From contig CAJMRU010000029.1 in the NCBI GenBank assembly GCA_905215845.1, positions 1 to 8,358 of the forward strand: a stretch of DNA of 8,358 bases, given 5' to 3'. The translations under genes and the position numbers were made by a program. This DNA comes from an uncultured bacterium. Its GTDB lineage: Bacteria; Bacillota; Clostridia; TANB77; CAG-508. The notes beneath the pieces are model-generated. The model saw only the letters and a list, made by a program, of their open reading frames with translations, searched no databases and had not been told where the DNA came from. Shown here in pieces: positions 7,505 through 8,358 of the stretch (positions are counted from its first letter, which is position 1; the number at the start of each line of letters is the position of its first letter).

Positions 7505-7927
7505 TTATTGTACTTCTGTAATTGTGATAATATCAACTAATCCTGCATTTCCTTTATCTTTACCATATTCGATGCTAATATTGTAAGATGAACCTGTTGC
7601 TATTTTTGCTATATTTGTTGGTAATGATGTAGCATTTTTTTCTAAGTTGCCTGTTATTGCACAAACAATTTTAACTTGTCTATCTTCACTATCTTGTGAT
7701 ACATTATTTGCTAATACTGATTGGAATAAAGCTTTTACTACTGAACCTCTTTGTTTACCTTGATATTGTGTGAATTGTGTATTGAATTGTGTTACTTCAA
7801 CTTGACTCATTGAACTATTATTTATTACTCCTGATGCTTGTTGATAAATTACAATCCCTAATGATATAATTAAAATTGCTAGTAATATTGCTCCAGCTAT
7901 AATTAATGCTTTTGATGCGTTTTCCAT
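7505..7927 (-). CDS. Small pilin-like protein with MENA-type N-terminus, unknown function
   Basis: The 140-residue protein begins MENASKALII and has a long hydrophobic helix (about 7-28), as in pilins. A soluble part follows, with QFNTQFTQYQGKQRGSVVKAL at 47-67 and a beta-rich end (YNISIEYGK, VDIITITEV). The strong AAAGGAGG site before the ATG suggests it is made in quantity, as a major structural subunit would be. It lacks the Gly-Phe and Glu5 signature of type IV prepilins and has no signal-peptidase site I can identify. If it is a pilin, its processing is unusual or absent. The 213-aa neighbour shares the N-terminal motif and topology but little beyond it. One cysteine is present (Cys89). 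Confidence 0.75.
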   Translation of the reverse strand: MENASKALIIAGAILLAILIISLGIVIYQQASGVINNSSMSQVEVTQFNTQFTQYQGKQRGSVVKALFQSVLANNVSQDSEDRQVKIVCAITGNLEKNATSLPTNIAKIATGSSYNISIEYGKDKGNAGLVDIITITEVQ

Positions 7928-7974
7928 AAAAAATTCCTCCTTTAATTTTTACTTTTGTTTTTATATTTATTAAA

Positions 7975-7996
7975 TACTAAAAATATATATTTAGTA
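7975..7996 (-). other. AT-only hairpin upstream of the 140-aa gene
   Basis: TACTAAA and TTTAGTA flank a short AT loop in the gap between the truncated first gene and the 140-aa gene. There is no U-run after it on the minus strand. It may help stabilise or process the downstream mRNA, or may be chance in such AT-rich DNA. Confidence 0.25.
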
Positions 7997-8011
7997 ACTT
8001 AAATAACTTTA

Positions 8012-8356
8012 TTATTTTGTTATTTGCTCAAATAACATATATTTAACTTTTTTACTAGATTTATGATAATCAATTTTTGTGCATTTGAATTTTATCTGGC
8101 TATAATATTGCATAAATGTGCCTATACCTTTGTTAAAGATTTCTTCCATGTTGTGTATTTTATCATCATCTATAAATTTTATATCTATTTTTATCGAATT
8201 AGTATTATCTTCTATAAAATTACCTCTTTTATCTTTTGTAATATTATTATTTGTATTTTTATCAATTGCTTTATTTATAACAGTTGCAACATCTGGACCA
8301 TATATTTCTTGATTATAATAACTTTCAAATTGATAATTTTCTTTTTGTGCTATATT
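8012..8356 (-). CDS. C-terminal part of a further operon protein (5' end outside window)
   Basis: A minus-strand frame is open from the window edge to a TAA at 8012-8014, giving 114 residues with no start codon at its head. It is therefore the end of a gene that begins beyond 8358. The residues look like a real protein: IYGPDVATVINKAIDKN near residues 18-34, then NTNSIKIDIKFID (about 51-63), KIHNMEEIFNKGI (65-77), and a C-terminal IKFKCTKIDYH followed by KVKYMLFEQITK. The balanced hydrophobic spacing and same strand as the next five genes support it. It ends 84 bp before the 140-aa gene. From memory this resembles the C-terminal domain of short pilin-like proteins in clostridial genomes, but no hydrophobic N-terminus is visible here to test that. 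Function is unknown. Confidence 0.72.
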   Translation of the reverse strand, partial: NIAQKENYQFESYYNQEIYGPDVATVINKAIDKNTNNNITKDKRGNFIEDNTNSIKIDIKFIDDDKIHNMEEIFNKGIGTFMQYYSQIKFKCTKIDYHKSSKKVKYMLFEQITK

Positions 8357-8358
8357 AT

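Noticed and set aside
8118..8312. Plus-strand 64-residue hydrophobic frame
   Set aside because: It is antisense to the open minus-strand frame ending at 8012, which reads as a real protein and matches the operon strand. The Ile/Leu/Ser-rich translation is typical of an antisense shadow.
1..8358. CRISPR array, tRNA or rRNA genes, prophage genes
   Set aside because: No regularly spaced repeats, cloverleaf-like GC-rich stretches, rRNA signatures or phage structural genes were seen.

Overview
The window is very AT-rich and reads as chromosomal DNA of a low-GC, Gram-positive anaerobe of the Clostridia type, probably an uncultured gut lineage. The evidence is the base composition, AAGGAGG-type ribosome binding sites, a sortase next to an LPxTG surface protein, and standard-code stops (TAA/TAG) with tryptophan encoded by TGG. 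No species can be named from the sequence.

The left part (about 1-2083, + strand) is a cell-surface module. It starts with a sortase transpeptidase whose 5' end lies outside the window. The next gene encodes a secreted thioester-domain adhesin: signal peptide, thioester domain with Cys74 and Gln131, a SpaA/Cna-B-type stalk domain, and an LPVTG sorting motif. The adhesin stops one residue after LPVTG, so the membrane-spanning part of the sorting signal is missing. Directly after it lies the 3' end of an IS3-family insertion sequence: the last transposase residues plus the terminal inverted repeat. The most economical reading is an IS insertion followed by a deletion that cut off the anchor.

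A perfect 28-nt palindrome at 2183-2210 separates this module from a convergent minus-strand operon and can act as a two-way terminator.

The minus-strand operon (from beyond 8358 down to 2222) has six genes in transcription order. They are: a 5'-truncated gene ending at 8012; two small proteins that both begin MENA-x-x-AL followed by a hydrophobic helix (140 and 213 aa); a 177-aa protein with one N-terminal helix; a 539-aa protein with one N-terminal helix and a large extracellular domain; and a 776-aa VirD4/TraG-like ATPase with several N-terminal membrane helices. At least four consecutive genes encode N-terminally anchored, outward-facing proteins with pilin-like or TadE/G-like layout. They precede a conjugation-type coupling ATPase, and no relaxase, VirB4 or integrase is visible. 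This is the best candidate for an undescribed system: an envelope-spanning export or pilus-like machine powered by a VirD4-like motor. The grouping and topologies come from the sequence; the function is inference.
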